Source of the DNA: Clostridiales bacterium
GTDB lineage: Bacteria > Bacillota > Clostridia > Oscillospirales > Butyricicoccaceae
Reading direction: 5' to 3'
DNA length: 10,175 nucleotides
NCBI GenBank assembly: GCA_019421385.1
Contig: JAHZFK010000065.1
Coordinates: 1-10,175, forward strand
Part shown: positions 1 to 7,304 of the stretch, piece by piece
Position numbering within the stretch: position 1 is the stretch's first letter
How the letters are laid out: each line of letters opens with the position of its first letter
Notes under the pieces: generated by a model
What the model saw: the letters and a program-made list of their open reading frames with translations, nothing else
Told to the model about the DNA's origin: nothing
The model's database searches: none
Program-made: the position numbers and the translations under genes

Positions 1-472
1 TGAACGTGACCTTTTCATTCACGAAATGGACAACGTGCATGTCGTCCGGCAGCGGCGTAATATTGTGCACGATGCACTTGTAGCTCTTGGCCTTGGCCGC
101 CTGCGTCTTGACCCAGCTTGCAAGCGCCGCGCCGTCCTCCGCGCTCTGTCCCGCGATGGTCAGCCAGCCGGTTTTGACCGTGCGGCCGATTTCAGAAAGC
201 GTGTCGCCCAGCGTGCCCGCGGTGTCCAATCTGAACACATGCGACTGGTAGGGCGCAAAGCCCAGCATGTCGCTGATCGCGTCGTAGTTCTCGGTCGTGT
301 ACAGCGCCTTGTCCGCCTGCAAAGCGGCAAGGTCGGTGTACTGTTTATGGGTAAAGCCCTTGTCGGTGTCGTCCCGGATAATCAGAATGGCGATGCCGCG
401 CGCGCTGCGCGCGATGAGCGATGTCGCCTGCTGCCGGAACGTCACCTCGATTTTCGGCATGGTGATTGCCAT
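1..472 (-). CDS. Phage tail sheath protein, N-terminal part (runs off the left edge)
   Basis: The minus strand is open from an ATG at 472 to the window edge, giving 157 residues that begin MAITMPKIEVTFRQQAT and continue with RSARGIAILIIRDDT. This opening, a short beta-rich segment followed by a hydrophobic strand ending in RDDT, is typical of clostridial tail sheath proteins of contractile-tailed phages. Sheath subunits polymerise around the tail tube and contract to drive it through the host envelope. Full-length sheaths are usually about 350 to 450 residues, so roughly a third is visible. The start codon directly follows the stop of the tail terminator gene; AGGAG lies about 12 bases upstream, a slightly long spacing. 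The position after the tail terminator is the usual one for a sheath gene. The family call rests on remembered sequence resemblance and gene order. The sheath core and C-terminal domain lie outside the window. Confidence 0.85.
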   Translation of the reverse strand, partial: MAITMPKIEVTFRQQATSLIARSARGIAILIIRDDTDKGFTHKQYTDLAALQADKALYTTENYDAISDMLGFAPYQSHVFRLDTAGTLGDTLSEIGRTVKTGWLTIAGQSAEDGAALASWVKTQAAKAKSYKCIVHNITPLPDDMHVVHFVNEKVTF

Positions 473-907
473 TTAAGTTGTCAGCTCCTCTCCATTGTAG
501 TTGAGGGTTTCCATATATTCGCCGGTCTCGGCGGCGGTCTCGACCCAGCTGGTCGAAAACTGCGCGACCAGCACGCCCTGCGAGGTGTCCACCTCAATCG
601 TGTCGTCAATCGGCAGCCACACGCCGCCGAACACAAAGCCCTCGCCCAGCGTGTCCAGCAGCTGCTCGGCTACCGTGTCGCACTCGTCGCGCGGGCGATC
701 GCTGGACTTGGGATAATACCAGATGTCGATGTCGGCCTCGTACTCCCGCGCACCGTCACAGGCTGCGCCGCCACCAACCGGCAGCACGTCAATTTTGAAG
801 TATGGGCGCTTGAGTGGCTTTTTGTCATCCGGCCGCATCACCTCTGCGCCTTGCACAAGCGGCAAAAGCAATGCAGCCAGCGCCCCGCGGATCTCTCGAA
901 TTTTCAT
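473..907 (-). CDS. Phage tail terminator-like protein
   Basis: This 144-residue protein has the size and position of a tail terminator, the ring that caps the tail tube on the capsid-proximal side and joins it to the head-closure complex. It has an N-terminal helix (MKIREIRGALAALLLPL), then alternating beta segments around FKIDVLPVGG, YEADIDIWYYP and EVDTSQGVLVAQFSTSW, with a helix at about 80-90 (DTVAEQLLDTLGE). That alpha/beta pattern and the IDIWYYP strand match small tail terminator proteins annotated in Firmicute contractile prophages. The ATG overlaps the stop of the gp10-like gene in an ATGA arrangement (904-907), and no strong ribosome binding site is visible, so translation is probably coupled. 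It could also be described only as a minor tail protein; the position before the sheath favours the terminator role. Confidence 0.75.
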   Translation of the reverse strand: MKIREIRGALAALLLPLVQGAEVMRPDDKKPLKRPYFKIDVLPVGGGAACDGAREYEADIDIWYYPKSSDRPRDECDTVAEQLLDTLGEGFVFGGVWLPIDDTIEVDTSQGVLVAQFSTSWVETAAETGEYMETLNYNGEELTT

Positions 908-1374
908 ATCTTGCGGATCATCTCGTCCACTTCCTCCTCGCTGGCGCGCGCATACTCAGGCGCAAACGCCTCGTAAGCCTCGAGGAACACCTCTCGCCCC
1001 TCTACATGACCAACCTTGCGGCCGATGCCCTTGCCTTTCTTCACGCCGTGGCCATTGCCTTTGCCCTTGCCGGGGTTGACCGTCTGGTCGTGGCCGTCCT
1101 CGATCAGATGCGCGTGCGGCGCATTCGAGTACACGCGCACCGCCTGCGCGCCGTTTCGCTCTTTCCAGACCTTGCCGCGCTTGATATGCCTCTTATAATT
1201 ACCGGTCTTTTCCTGTATTCCTTTCAGCCGCATCTGTTTCAAAGTCTTGCGCTTGAGCTTGTTGCCCTGTTGCTGCAAAAACTTGCGCTGCGCCTTACTT
1301 GCCTCCTTGGAGGACTGGATGAGCCGGTCGGTGAACTCGTCCAGCTCGGACAGGTCGATGCCGTCACGCGCCAT
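904..1374 (-). CDS. HK97 gp10-like phage protein (head-tail joining / tail completion)
   Basis: The protein has 156 residues. It opens with a charged helical region (about residues 8-60, rich in Lys, Arg and Gln) typical of HK97 gp10-like proteins, which act at the head-tail joint or in tail completion. The family signature is visible in the middle: a strand around AVRVYSNAPHAHLIEDGH, followed by a Gly/Lys-rich stretch (about 101-121) and GHVEGREVF. The pattern of Asn-Ala-x-x-Ala-His-Leu-Ile-Glu then Gly-His is common in this family. The start at 1374 overlaps the 3' end of the head-closure gene by 11 bases; GGTGG sits a few bases upstream but is weak, so coupling to the preceding gene is likely. 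The Gly/Lys-rich loop looks somewhat long but is probably within normal variation. Confidence 0.85.
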   Translation of the reverse strand: MARDGIDLSELDEFTDRLIQSSKEASKAQRKFLQQQGNKLKRKTLKQMRLKGIQEKTGNYKRHIKRGKVWKERNGAQAVRVYSNAPHAHLIEDGHDQTVNPGKGKGNGHGVKKGKGIGRKVGHVEGREVFLEAYEAFAPEYARASEEEVDEMIRKI

Positions 1375-1702
1375 CTTCGACCACCAGCTTCAAAAACACC
1401 TCGAGCCGGTCGCGCCGCTTATAGTGCGGCTGCCAATACTGCACGTCGTACCGCTGCCCCTGATACTCGAAGTAGGTCGCGGTGGTCAGCTTGCACGAGC
1501 GCGGCCGGATGGTCAGCTTATGCGTCACCGCCGCCCGCTCGGTCTCGCCCGGTAAGGTCTCGGTGCGGCCGGACACGACCGTCAGTGCGCCCCAGATCGT
1601 GCCGTCCGGGGCGTACTCGTAATCGGTCTCGCCGATGTCGTTGGTAAACGGCTTCTTGTTGAACACCGTCAAGCGGTGCTTGAGGTCATTGGTCAGGCTC
1701 AT
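1364..1702 (-). CDS. Phage head closure / head-tail adaptor protein (SPP1 gp16-like)
   Basis: This 112-residue protein begins MSLTNDLKHRLTVFNKK, the usual opening of head closure proteins, in which a short N-terminal segment containing HR(L/I)T leads into a small beta barrel. Later strands include TIWGALTVVSGRTETLPG, THKLTIRPR, YFEYQGQRYDVQYWQP and a final RLEVFLKLVVEDGA. The order of a W-containing strand, an Arg-Pro strand, a QGQRYDV strand and a closing hydrophobic strand fits the SPP1 gp16 / HK97-type head-tail joining family. The protein stacks below the connector and stops DNA leaking from the filled capsid. AAGGAGG lies six bases before the ATG, a strong site, and the start overlaps the connector gene by 17 bases. 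Confidence 0.88.
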   Translation of the reverse strand: MSLTNDLKHRLTVFNKKPFTNDIGETDYEYAPDGTIWGALTVVSGRTETLPGETERAAVTHKLTIRPRSCKLTTATYFEYQGQRYDVQYWQPHYKRRDRLEVFLKLVVEDGA

Positions 1703-1994
1703 TGGTGTCCTCCTTTTCCGGGTAGCGGCTGGACAAGGCGATGTGGTTCAGCAGCACCTGCAAGGTGAACGGCACTTCATTGGTGGCCGTGTCCGTCACC
1801 GGCGTGCGGTTTTCGTACCAATGCGCCGCCAGCTGCAAAACCGCCATATCGAACAGCTCGTCGCCCGCTTTGGGCGGGTCTTTACCCGTCATGTCGCGCA
1901 CCGCGTTGTCCGCCGCCGTCAGCATGGCCTCGATCAGCGCGTCCTCGTCCGCATGGTCAATGCGGGCGTAAGTTTTGAACCGCTCCAGCTCCAT
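1686..1994 (-). CDS. Phage head-tail connector protein (gp6-like)
   Basis: The 102-residue product is almost entirely helical: MELERFKTYARIDHADED, then ALIEAMLTAADNAVRDMTGK, then LFDMAVLQLAAHWYENR and a last helix around LQVLLNHIALSSRY. This is the pattern of gp6-like connector proteins, including the motif in which a helix beginning with Asp-Glu-x-Leu is followed by an Ala-rich helix and then by HWYENR. The protein forms the ring under the portal to which the closure protein binds. I chose the ATG at 1994: the reading frame extends upstream, but that extension only overlaps the capsid gene and encodes an Arg/Ser-rich sequence typical of an out-of-frame shadow. The start lies four bases after the capsid stop, with only a weak ribosome binding site, so coupling to the heavily translated capsid gene is likely. 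Confidence 0.9.
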   Translation of the reverse strand: MELERFKTYARIDHADEDALIEAMLTAADNAVRDMTGKDPPKAGDELFDMAVLQLAAHWYENRTPVTDTATNEVPFTLQVLLNHIALSSRYPEKEDTNEPDQ

Positions 1995-1998
1995 CGGC

Positions 1999-3168
1999 TC
2001 AGCCCGTCGCCTTGACCAGCTTGCGCACCGCGTCCGCCTGCGCGGGCTGGCAGTCGAACATCGCGCTGCCGAGGAACAGAAACGCATTCTTGGTCAGGTC
2101 AAAATCGCTCGTGATCGTCACGTCCTCCGGCATGTTGCCGATAACCGTGGACAGATCGACAAGATATGCCTCGTGGTCGGCCACGCGCTCGTCGATCAGC
2201 ACCAGATAGCCATAAATGTAATAGCTGCCGCCCTCGATGCGCACGAGATCGTTCTTGCTCTTGTCCTGCAGCGGCATGAAGTCCGTGAACAGCGTCTTTT
2301 TGCTCATCACAAAGTTCGCATTCGCGTCATAACCGCCGGGCAGCAGCGAAATGAGCTTGAGCACATCCGCCGTAGTCAGCGAACCGCCGCTTGCAACGGT
2401 CACCGAGTTGCCCTCTGCCCATGTGTTGGCCTTTTCGATGCCCTTGCCTTGGCTCGAGCCGGTACCGGTCAGGATGGTTTCGGTAATTTTCTTCGCGAGC
2501 TTCTTTGCGATCATGTCGGTCAGCCAGCTCTCGAACGCGTCGATCGCCATCTTCTGCACGGACTTGGAGATCTGCACGAGCTTGCACACCTCGTACGCGG
2601 ACAGCGTAATCTCGGTCAGACCGGTTTCTTTCGCAGTAAGTGCCGCATTCTCGGTGTGATATTCGGCGTCCGGCTCTTCACCTTCAACCGCAAAGGTCAC
2701 ATTGCCCGGCACGCGCAGCAGGGTGATTTTATCGAGCAGCGGCGCGTACTGGTGCACCTTCTCGATAATCTGGTTTGCCGTCTGCGTCGGTACAGCCGGG
2801 CCTGCCGAACCGGTCGCGGTCGTCCATGCACGCTGCTCGGTCTCGGTCAGGTCACAGCGCATGATCGTGTGCAGCCATGCGGTACGGTATTCCGGGCTGT
2901 CATAGCCAAAGGTGCGTTCCTCGGGCGGCTGCGCCGTTGGGAAGCGGCGCACCTCATTGCCCGTTTCGCCGATTGCGATGCGGCCGAGCAGCTGGCGGCG
3001 CTGTTCCGCCTTGTCAAGCAGGTTCTTTCGCTCTGCGATCAGGCCGTCGGCCTCGGTGGAAAGCGCGTCGAGGTCGGCGTCCGGCGCGTCAAGCGCGGTC
3101 TGGATGGTAGCGAGACGCTGCTCGATCTGGGTCAGGCGGTCGGTATTTGCGTTGGTATTGGTAGGCAT
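1999..3168 (-). CDS. HK97-fold major capsid protein
   Basis: The 389-residue protein has the two-part layout of HK97 major capsid precursors. The N-terminal part (about residues 8-65) is a charged coiled coil with heptad-like Leu spacing, acting as a built-in scaffold (delta domain). A linker with EYRTAWLH (94-100) and EQRAWTTATGSAGPAVPT leads into the shell domain. The delta domain is normally removed by the prohead protease; the cut probably lies between about residues 100 and 120, but I cannot fix the site. The shell domain shows AVEGEEPDAEYHTE (about 160-173, E-loop region), KLVQISKSVQKMAID, a helix LTDMIAKKLAKKITETILTG (216-235) and late strands ending in FLFLGSAMFDCQP. AAAGGAGG sits nine bases before the ATG, the best ribosome binding site in the operon, as expected for the most abundant virion protein. 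It starts one base after the protease stop. Confidence 0.95.
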   Translation of the reverse strand: MPTNTNANTDRLTQIEQRLATIQTALDAPDADLDALSTEADGLIAERKNLLDKAEQRRQLLGRIAIGETGNEVRRFPTAQPPEERTFGYDSPEYRTAWLHTIMRCDLTETEQRAWTTATGSAGPAVPTQTANQIIEKVHQYAPLLDKITLLRVPGNVTFAVEGEEPDAEYHTENAALTAKETGLTEITLSAYEVCKLVQISKSVQKMAIDAFESWLTDMIAKKLAKKITETILTGTGSSQGKGIEKANTWAEGNSVTVASGGSLTTADVLKLISLLPGGYDANANFVMSKKTLFTDFMPLQDKSKNDLVRIEGGSYYIYGYLVLIDERVADHEAYLVDLSTVIGNMPEDVTITSDFDLTKNAFLFLGSAMFDCQPAQADAVRKLVKATG

Positions 3169-3169
3169 A

Positions 3170-3781
3170 TCACGTTTCCTCCTTTGTGATTCCGTTGAGT
3201 TTCAGCTTGAGTGCCAGCTTGCGGCGTTTGTCCGCCTCCGCGTGCTCGTGCTCGGCCTCCGCCGCAGCCCAAGAGCGCGCCGCAATGCTGGTGCCGTCAT
3301 AAGCCGGGATATCCACCGCCGCCACATCGAAAATGCGCCGGAAACCGGTAATGCGGCGCAGATGCTTGGCGCGGTCGTATTCCTGCTTATTCACGGTAAA
3401 CGCGAACGACATTCGGTCGATGTAGCCGCCCCGGATTTCCTCGTAGAGCCTCCGCCCTTCCTCGGTGCCGCCGAGATCGGCCACAATGTGCAGACCCTTG
3501 GTATCGACCGTCAGGGTCAGCGTTCCGTTCTTCGTTCGCGCCACGGGTTTGCCCCCGTGATTGAAATTCATCACGACGTCGCGCATCTCCGCTCCCGAAA
3601 ATGCGTTCCGGTCGATGACTTCCTTGTACTGGATGCCGTCGTACTCGTACAGCACGGTTTCCTCATCGAAAACCGCGGCGTACCCCTCAACGCGGCACTG
3701 GGTTTGCCCGTCGCCGCCCTCCTGCGGCAGCGCCCGCACCTCGAACGTGCGATAATCACGGGTCTCCGGCGTGATCGCCAT
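3170..3781 (-). CDS. Prohead (capsid maturation) protease, U35 type
   Basis: This 203-residue protein is an HK97-type prohead serine protease, which cleaves the capsid scaffold domain and itself during head maturation. The catalytic pair of the herpesvirus-assemblin-like fold is visible: His75 in VVMNFNHGGKPVARTKNGTL and Ser125 in GGYIDRMSFAFTV. The N-terminal strands include RVEGYAAVFDE (30-40), another family hallmark, and a conserved segment FRRIFDVAAVDIPAYDGTSI occurs at 148-166. A charged tail after residue about 170 (AEAEHEHAEADKRRK) is the sort of extension usually trimmed or used for targeting to the prohead. AAAGGAGG lies about nine bases before the ATG. The gene overlaps the portal gene by 26 bases and is followed one base later by the capsid gene, the usual portal-protease-capsid order. 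Confidence 0.95.
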   Translation of the reverse strand: MAITPETRDYRTFEVRALPQEGGDGQTQCRVEGYAAVFDEETVLYEYDGIQYKEVIDRNAFSGAEMRDVVMNFNHGGKPVARTKNGTLTLTVDTKGLHIVADLGGTEEGRRLYEEIRGGYIDRMSFAFTVNKQEYDRAKHLRRITGFRRIFDVAAVDIPAYDGTSIAARSWAAAEAEHEHAEADKRRKLALKLKLNGITKEET

Positions 3782-4961
3782 TGTCGTCGCCCTCCTTTGG
3801 CTGGGTCGGCTCGGTGTCCCCGGTGTTCAATTTGGACACCTCTGCATATTCCTTGCGGATGAAATACCGGTCGCCGTTCTCGACCGGCGGCATGTTGAAA
3901 ATCTCCAAACCCATGTTGTGGGTGAGAAAGCCGCGGTCAAAAAGCTGCGTCACGATATTGAGCTTTGTGTTGTTGCTCGCGTATTGCAGGCGGTTCGCCG
4001 TCGCGATGATGCCCGCGCCCTGAGCAATCTCGGCGGGCGTAAAGGTCATCGCGGTCAGCACGAGCGACAGCTGGATGGCAAACGGCTCGATGCAGCCCTC
4101 ATAGTAGGCGTTCCACTCGTCCTCGGTATAGGTGTTGGTGAGGATTTTCTCATTCGTGCCAAAGTAGCTGAACACGCTCTGACGGATCAGCTCCTGCTGG
4201 CGCGGGTTGACCACCAGCGCCGTGCTCTCGATCTGCTTGACATCCGCGTACTTGCTGTCGAACATCATCACGCCCGTGTCGTTGCCTGCGAGGTTGTCCG
4301 CGGCAAAACGCTCGCGCTCGGCGTCGATGTCCTTTTTCTTGAGATTGCCCGCAAGCCGCGCGAGAAAGCGTATCGTGGTCGCGTTTTTGATGCCGTTTAC
4401 GATGCCCTCGTCCTGCGTGTGCATGACCTGCAAGGTCGGGTTCAGCGGGCGGTTATCCGCCCCGAAAAAGTCGTCCTCATACTGGTGTTGGTTCAAAATC
4501 CCCGCGCGGGACAACTCGATCGCCGCGCTCTGCCCGCCCCAGAAGTGGTAGAGCAGGTACGGCTCGCCGCCGACCTCGCGGATGCTGGACTGCTGCGGCA
4601 GCACGGGGAAATACCCGACGAGCCTGCCCGCCGCATCCTCCATCGGCACGATAAAGGCATTGTTCTGCACCATGTAGATGGTGGCGAGCCGAGCGAGAAA
4701 CTTGCTCGCGTCCATCCACGGGTTGGGCTGCTGCCCCAGCACACGCGCCAGCTCCGGCCGCGCGTCTCCTACCAGCTCCAGATGCAACTTGCTGCAATGC
4801 CGCGCAAAGGTCGCGATCGCCGCGCGCGTCAGCTCCATCTCATACAGCCCGCCGCGATAGGTCGTGTAAACCGGCTGGTAGGCGGTGAGCGTCTTGAAGA
4901 ACGCCCGCGCATCCCCGCCGCCCGGCGGTCGCCGCGGGAACAGCTTTTCAAAAAGCCCCAT
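3756..4961 (-). CDS. HK97-family portal protein
   Basis: The 401-residue protein forms the dodecameric ring at one capsid vertex through which the terminase pumps DNA. It starts MGLFEKLF followed by Pro/Gly-rich residues, then YTTYRGGLYEMELTRAAIAT (33-52), the region where HK97 portals carry the N-terminal helix. Other family features are QQPNPWMDASKFLARLATIY (76-95), NNAFIVP (99-105), NGIKNATTIRFL (around 185-197), and a C-terminal segment with SVFSYFGTNEKILTNTYTEDEWNAYYEGCIEPF. The last is the conserved run ending in a helix before IQLSLVLT. The C-terminus (LNTGDTEPTQPKEGDD) is acidic and unstructured. The start is one base beyond the terminase stop, with AGGAGG inside the last terminase codons. 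Length is typical for the family. Confidence 0.95.
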   Translation of the reverse strand: MGLFEKLFPRRPPGGGDARAFFKTLTAYQPVYTTYRGGLYEMELTRAAIATFARHCSKLHLELVGDARPELARVLGQQPNPWMDASKFLARLATIYMVQNNAFIVPMEDAAGRLVGYFPVLPQQSSIREVGGEPYLLYHFWGGQSAAIELSRAGILNQHQYEDDFFGADNRPLNPTLQVMHTQDEGIVNGIKNATTIRFLARLAGNLKKKDIDAERERFAADNLAGNDTGVMMFDSKYADVKQIESTALVVNPRQQELIRQSVFSYFGTNEKILTNTYTEDEWNAYYEGCIEPFAIQLSLVLTAMTFTPAEIAQGAGIIATANRLQYASNNTKLNIVTQLFDRGFLTHNMGLEIFNMPPVENGDRYFIRKEYAEVSKLNTGDTEPTQPKEGDDNGDHAGDP

Positions 4962-4962
4962 G

Positions 4963-6717
4963 TCATGCCTCCTCGTTCATGTTCACATAGTCGTCGCGCT
5001 TGTCCTGCAGCACCTTGTAGGCACAGATCAGCGCGACCGTGCCGTCGATGCGGCGGCGTCCGTCGGTCACTTTGACCGGCTGGATGTTGCCGTTGATATC
5101 GGTGCGCACCTCGGTGTTGACCAGACACCACTTATCGACCGGATTGTTGTTATCCACCACCAGACCAGCGGCAAGGTCGGCCTTGAGGTCTTTCATCGGC
5201 TGGGAAAGCGAAAGCGTACCTTGCCGCACGGGGATCATGCACTCCGCGCCGAACTCGGCCTTGAAGCGGTCGAGCAGACTGTCGTCGATGTGCCACGGGT
5301 CATAGCCGATGTATCGCACATACAGATCGTCCTCGTCGCGCAGCTCGGTAAACCAGTCCAGCATCACCTGTTTATCCACCTTGTTGCCCGGCACGGTGCG
5401 CATCAGGCCGCGCTTGACCCAAAGCGAATACGGCGCGCTGTCCCGCTCACGGCGGTTGCCGGAAGCCGCATCCGCGTCCAGAACGCTTTGTGGCAGCCAG
5501 TACATGCTGCGCCGGTAGATTTTCGGGTCGCCCGGCCGCTGGCAGATCGCCGTCGCGGCGCACAGGTCGATGCTGTCGGCCGCGTCCATGCCGCCGATGC
5601 AGTAGTCGAACGCGATGTCGAAGGTCTCCGGGTTGGAGCACTCCGCCCACGTCAGCCACGCGGTCGCGGCGTTTTCCTTGAGGTTGAAGTCCTTGACCAG
5701 CACGGTCGGCAGGAAGGACGGGTCGTTATCGGCCTTTTTCACCATCTGCCGCAGGTACTCGATTTTCTTGATGGTGCCGAGACCGGGATTTGCCTTGATC
5801 CAGTTCTTTTCGTCGTGGTACTCGTCCCGCTCGTCCAATTCGTAGATCCACGCAAGAAACGTGTCGTCCGTGATCGTGCCCTCGAGCACGCCCGCGGCAT
5901 AGGCATACTGCGCGTCGAAGATGCACTCGCGCACAAAGCCGTTGGTCGAGATCGAAAACAGCAGCGGCTGCTCGCGGGCGGACATGGATTGCTTCATGTC
6001 GTCGTAGATCGCGCGGTTTTTGATCGCCGCCAACTCGTCCACCAGCACGCCGTGGGCGTTCAGGCCGTCCAGACTGTTGGCAGCCGACGCCAGCGCCGAG
6101 ATCGTGCCGAGGTTTGCCGGGTAATACAGGTCGCCCTGCCGCTTGCGGATGGCGCGGAACAGCTCGGGCGGCTGCTTGCGCATGTTGACGCAGGCGTTAT
6201 AGCTCTTCGCCGCTTGCTCCCGCTTGGTCGCGATGGAATAAATCTCGGGCGCGCCCTCGTTGTCGTTGACCAGCAGATCAAGCTCGAGCGCGGCGCACTC
6301 GGTCGTTTTGCCGTTCTTGCGCCCCTCGACGATCATGACCTCCTGATACTGCCGCAGGCCGGTATCCCGATGCACAAAGCCGAAAATCGCCTGCCAGCGC
6401 GCTTTCTGGAACAGTTCGAGTTTGAGCGGCGCGCCCAGCTGCCCCTGCGGTTGTTTGCAGAACCGCTCGACGAACGCGATATGGACGTTTGCGGTGTCCA
6501 AATCGAACACCCACGGCTTGTACTTTTCCGGCCACCGAATTTTGTCCAGCAGCAGCGCACACAGCAGACGCACCTTGCGGCAGGCGAGAATATCGCCGGT
6601 CAGCACCGCGCAAGCGTATTGCTCGAGCCAGTGCTCGCCCGGTGGGGCGGGGGTTTTCTTGGCTTCGCGCTCCATGCGGCGCAGCAGGCGCTCACGCGAG
6701 AGACGCTTATCAGCCAT
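4963..6717 (-). CDS. Terminase large subunit (packaging ATPase and nuclease)
   Basis: The 584-residue protein powers DNA packaging and cuts the concatemer. The ATPase half has the phage-type Walker A EGRKNGKTT (131-139, Lys137), Walker B with catalytic glutamate HGVLVDELA (Asp227, Glu228), and the coupling motif LLFSISTNG (252-260). The nuclease half has the expected acidic residues: Asp378 and Asp384 in GGMDAADSIDLCAATAI, Asp473 in IGYDPWHIDD, and Asp558 in RRRIDGTVALICAYK. This set matches the Terminase_1 family common in Gram-positive siphoviruses and myoviruses. I start it at 6717 (MADKRLSRERLL), where it overlaps the preceding 51-residue gene by eight bases. The frame is open 36 codons further upstream, but that stretch is out-of-frame sequence of the upstream genes. 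AAGGGG lies about 11 bases before the start. All key residues are present, so the packaging motor looks intact. Confidence 0.95.
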   Translation of the reverse strand: MADKRLSRERLLRRMEREAKKTPAPPGEHWLEQYACAVLTGDILACRKVRLLCALLLDKIRWPEKYKPWVFDLDTANVHIAFVERFCKQPQGQLGAPLKLELFQKARWQAIFGFVHRDTGLRQYQEVMIVEGRKNGKTTECAALELDLLVNDNEGAPEIYSIATKREQAAKSYNACVNMRKQPPELFRAIRKRQGDLYYPANLGTISALASAANSLDGLNAHGVLVDELAAIKNRAIYDDMKQSMSAREQPLLFSISTNGFVRECIFDAQYAYAAGVLEGTITDDTFLAWIYELDERDEYHDEKNWIKANPGLGTIKKIEYLRQMVKKADNDPSFLPTVLVKDFNLKENAATAWLTWAECSNPETFDIAFDYCIGGMDAADSIDLCAATAICQRPGDPKIYRRSMYWLPQSVLDADAASGNRRERDSAPYSLWVKRGLMRTVPGNKVDKQVMLDWFTELRDEDDLYVRYIGYDPWHIDDSLLDRFKAEFGAECMIPVRQGTLSLSQPMKDLKADLAAGLVVDNNNPVDKWCLVNTEVRTDINGNIQPVKVTDGRRRIDGTVALICAYKVLQDKRDDYVNMNEEA

Positions 6718-6865
6718 CCGGCGGTCGCCCCTTTTCACGCTCGGCTTTCGCAATCGCGTGCCGCAGCTTGTCATGTGGGCAGCGGCGGATATACTCGGGA
6801 CGGCGCAGCGCCGTGTCGCACACACCCTGACTGTTCAGCATCGGGCAGGCTCTGCATACGTTCAT
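6710..6865 (-). CDS. Small cysteine-rich protein of unknown function, between terminase genes
   Basis: A 51-residue protein that I do not recognise. It starts at an ATG whose ATGA overlaps the stop of the small terminase gene, with GGGAGGG seven bases upstream, and it ends eight bases inside the large terminase gene. The coupled overlaps on both sides and the good ribosome binding site indicate a real gene. Four cysteines are arranged CRACP (residues 4 and 7), GVCDTA (16) and RRCPH (29), with a histidine next to the last. This could bind one zinc ion or form an Fe-S-like knuckle, but that is inference. The rest is a basic helix (LRHAIAKAEREK). The position suggests a packaging accessory that might contact DNA or the terminase complex. 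Confidence 0.75.
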   Translation of the reverse strand: MNVCRACPMLNSQGVCDTALRRPEYIRRCPHDKLRHAIAKAEREKGRPPDG

Positions 6866-7224
6866 CGCAACGCCCTCCCGTTTGCTTTCTGCCATGCGCG
6901 CAGCGCGTCACCCTCAGTGTCTCCCGCGGGCAGCATGTCGCACAGCGTCTTGATGATCGCGGTCTGGTTTTTGATCATCGTGTTGTACACCTCGACCTCG
7001 GGCGACTTCTTCGTGCCCCACTGGTTTTCGCCGTTCTGGTACTTGGAAACGACGCCCTCTTCCGTGATGGTTTTGCGCAGATCGGCCAGCGTCACAGCCA
7101 TAAAAGCCGCGTTTTCGACCAGGGAAGCGGCGGTATTTCGGCGGTTTTCGTCCAGTCCCGCAAAGATTTTTTCGAGCTTCTCGCGCTCGCGATTGATTCT
7201 TGTGTCGACCGTGATTTTGGGCAT
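6862..7224 (-). CDS. Terminase small subunit (P27-like)
   Basis: This 120-residue protein recognises the packaging start site and delivers DNA to the large subunit. I place the start at the ATG at 7224, which has AAGGAG about seven bases upstream; the frame continues upstream but only through antisense-like low-complexity sequence over the HNH gene. Visible features are a basic N-terminus (NREREKLEKIF), a long helix ENAAFMAVTLADLRKTI, then EEGVVSKYQNGENQWGTKKSPE (roughly 55-76). This is followed by a helix YNTMIKNQTAIIKTLCDMLP (80-99). The order of helix, Gly-containing turn, Lys-Lys-x-Pro, then a helix ending in Leu-Pro is the P27-type small terminase pattern. The position between the HNH gene and the large subunit supports the call. 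The subfamily is less certain than the role. Confidence 0.82.
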   Translation of the reverse strand: MPKITVDTRINREREKLEKIFAGLDENRRNTAASLVENAAFMAVTLADLRKTITEEGVVSKYQNGENQWGTKKSPEVEVYNTMIKNQTAIIKTLCDMLPAGDTEGDALRAWQKANGRALR

Positions 7225-7304
7225 TTCGCCGCTCCTTTCTGCTACACCCCTCCCGCATGCCCCACTCAGCAAAATTCTTCTCTGGGGATGCGGTCTGAGG
7301 GCGG
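7225..7304. other. Intergenic gap between HNH and terS, candidate packaging (cos) region
   Basis: An 80-base non-coding gap inside an otherwise overlapping operon. On the minus strand it contains CGCATCCCC and, about 20 bases later, GGGGCATGCG, which form an imperfect inverted repeat with one bulged base, and it ends in the small terminase ribosome binding site. No promoter resembling TTGACA/TATAAT is visible. In phages with an adjacent HNH protein and this type of terminase, the cohesive-end site is often in or near such a gap. That is inference; no cut site can be read from the sequence alone. Confidence 0.3.

Noticed and set aside
26..5075. Long plus-strand frames over the head and tail genes (316, 277, 404, 316 and 434 codons)
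   Set aside because: Each mirrors a well-supported minus-strand structural gene, lacks a convincing ribosome binding site and encodes low-complexity Arg/Ala/His-rich sequence.
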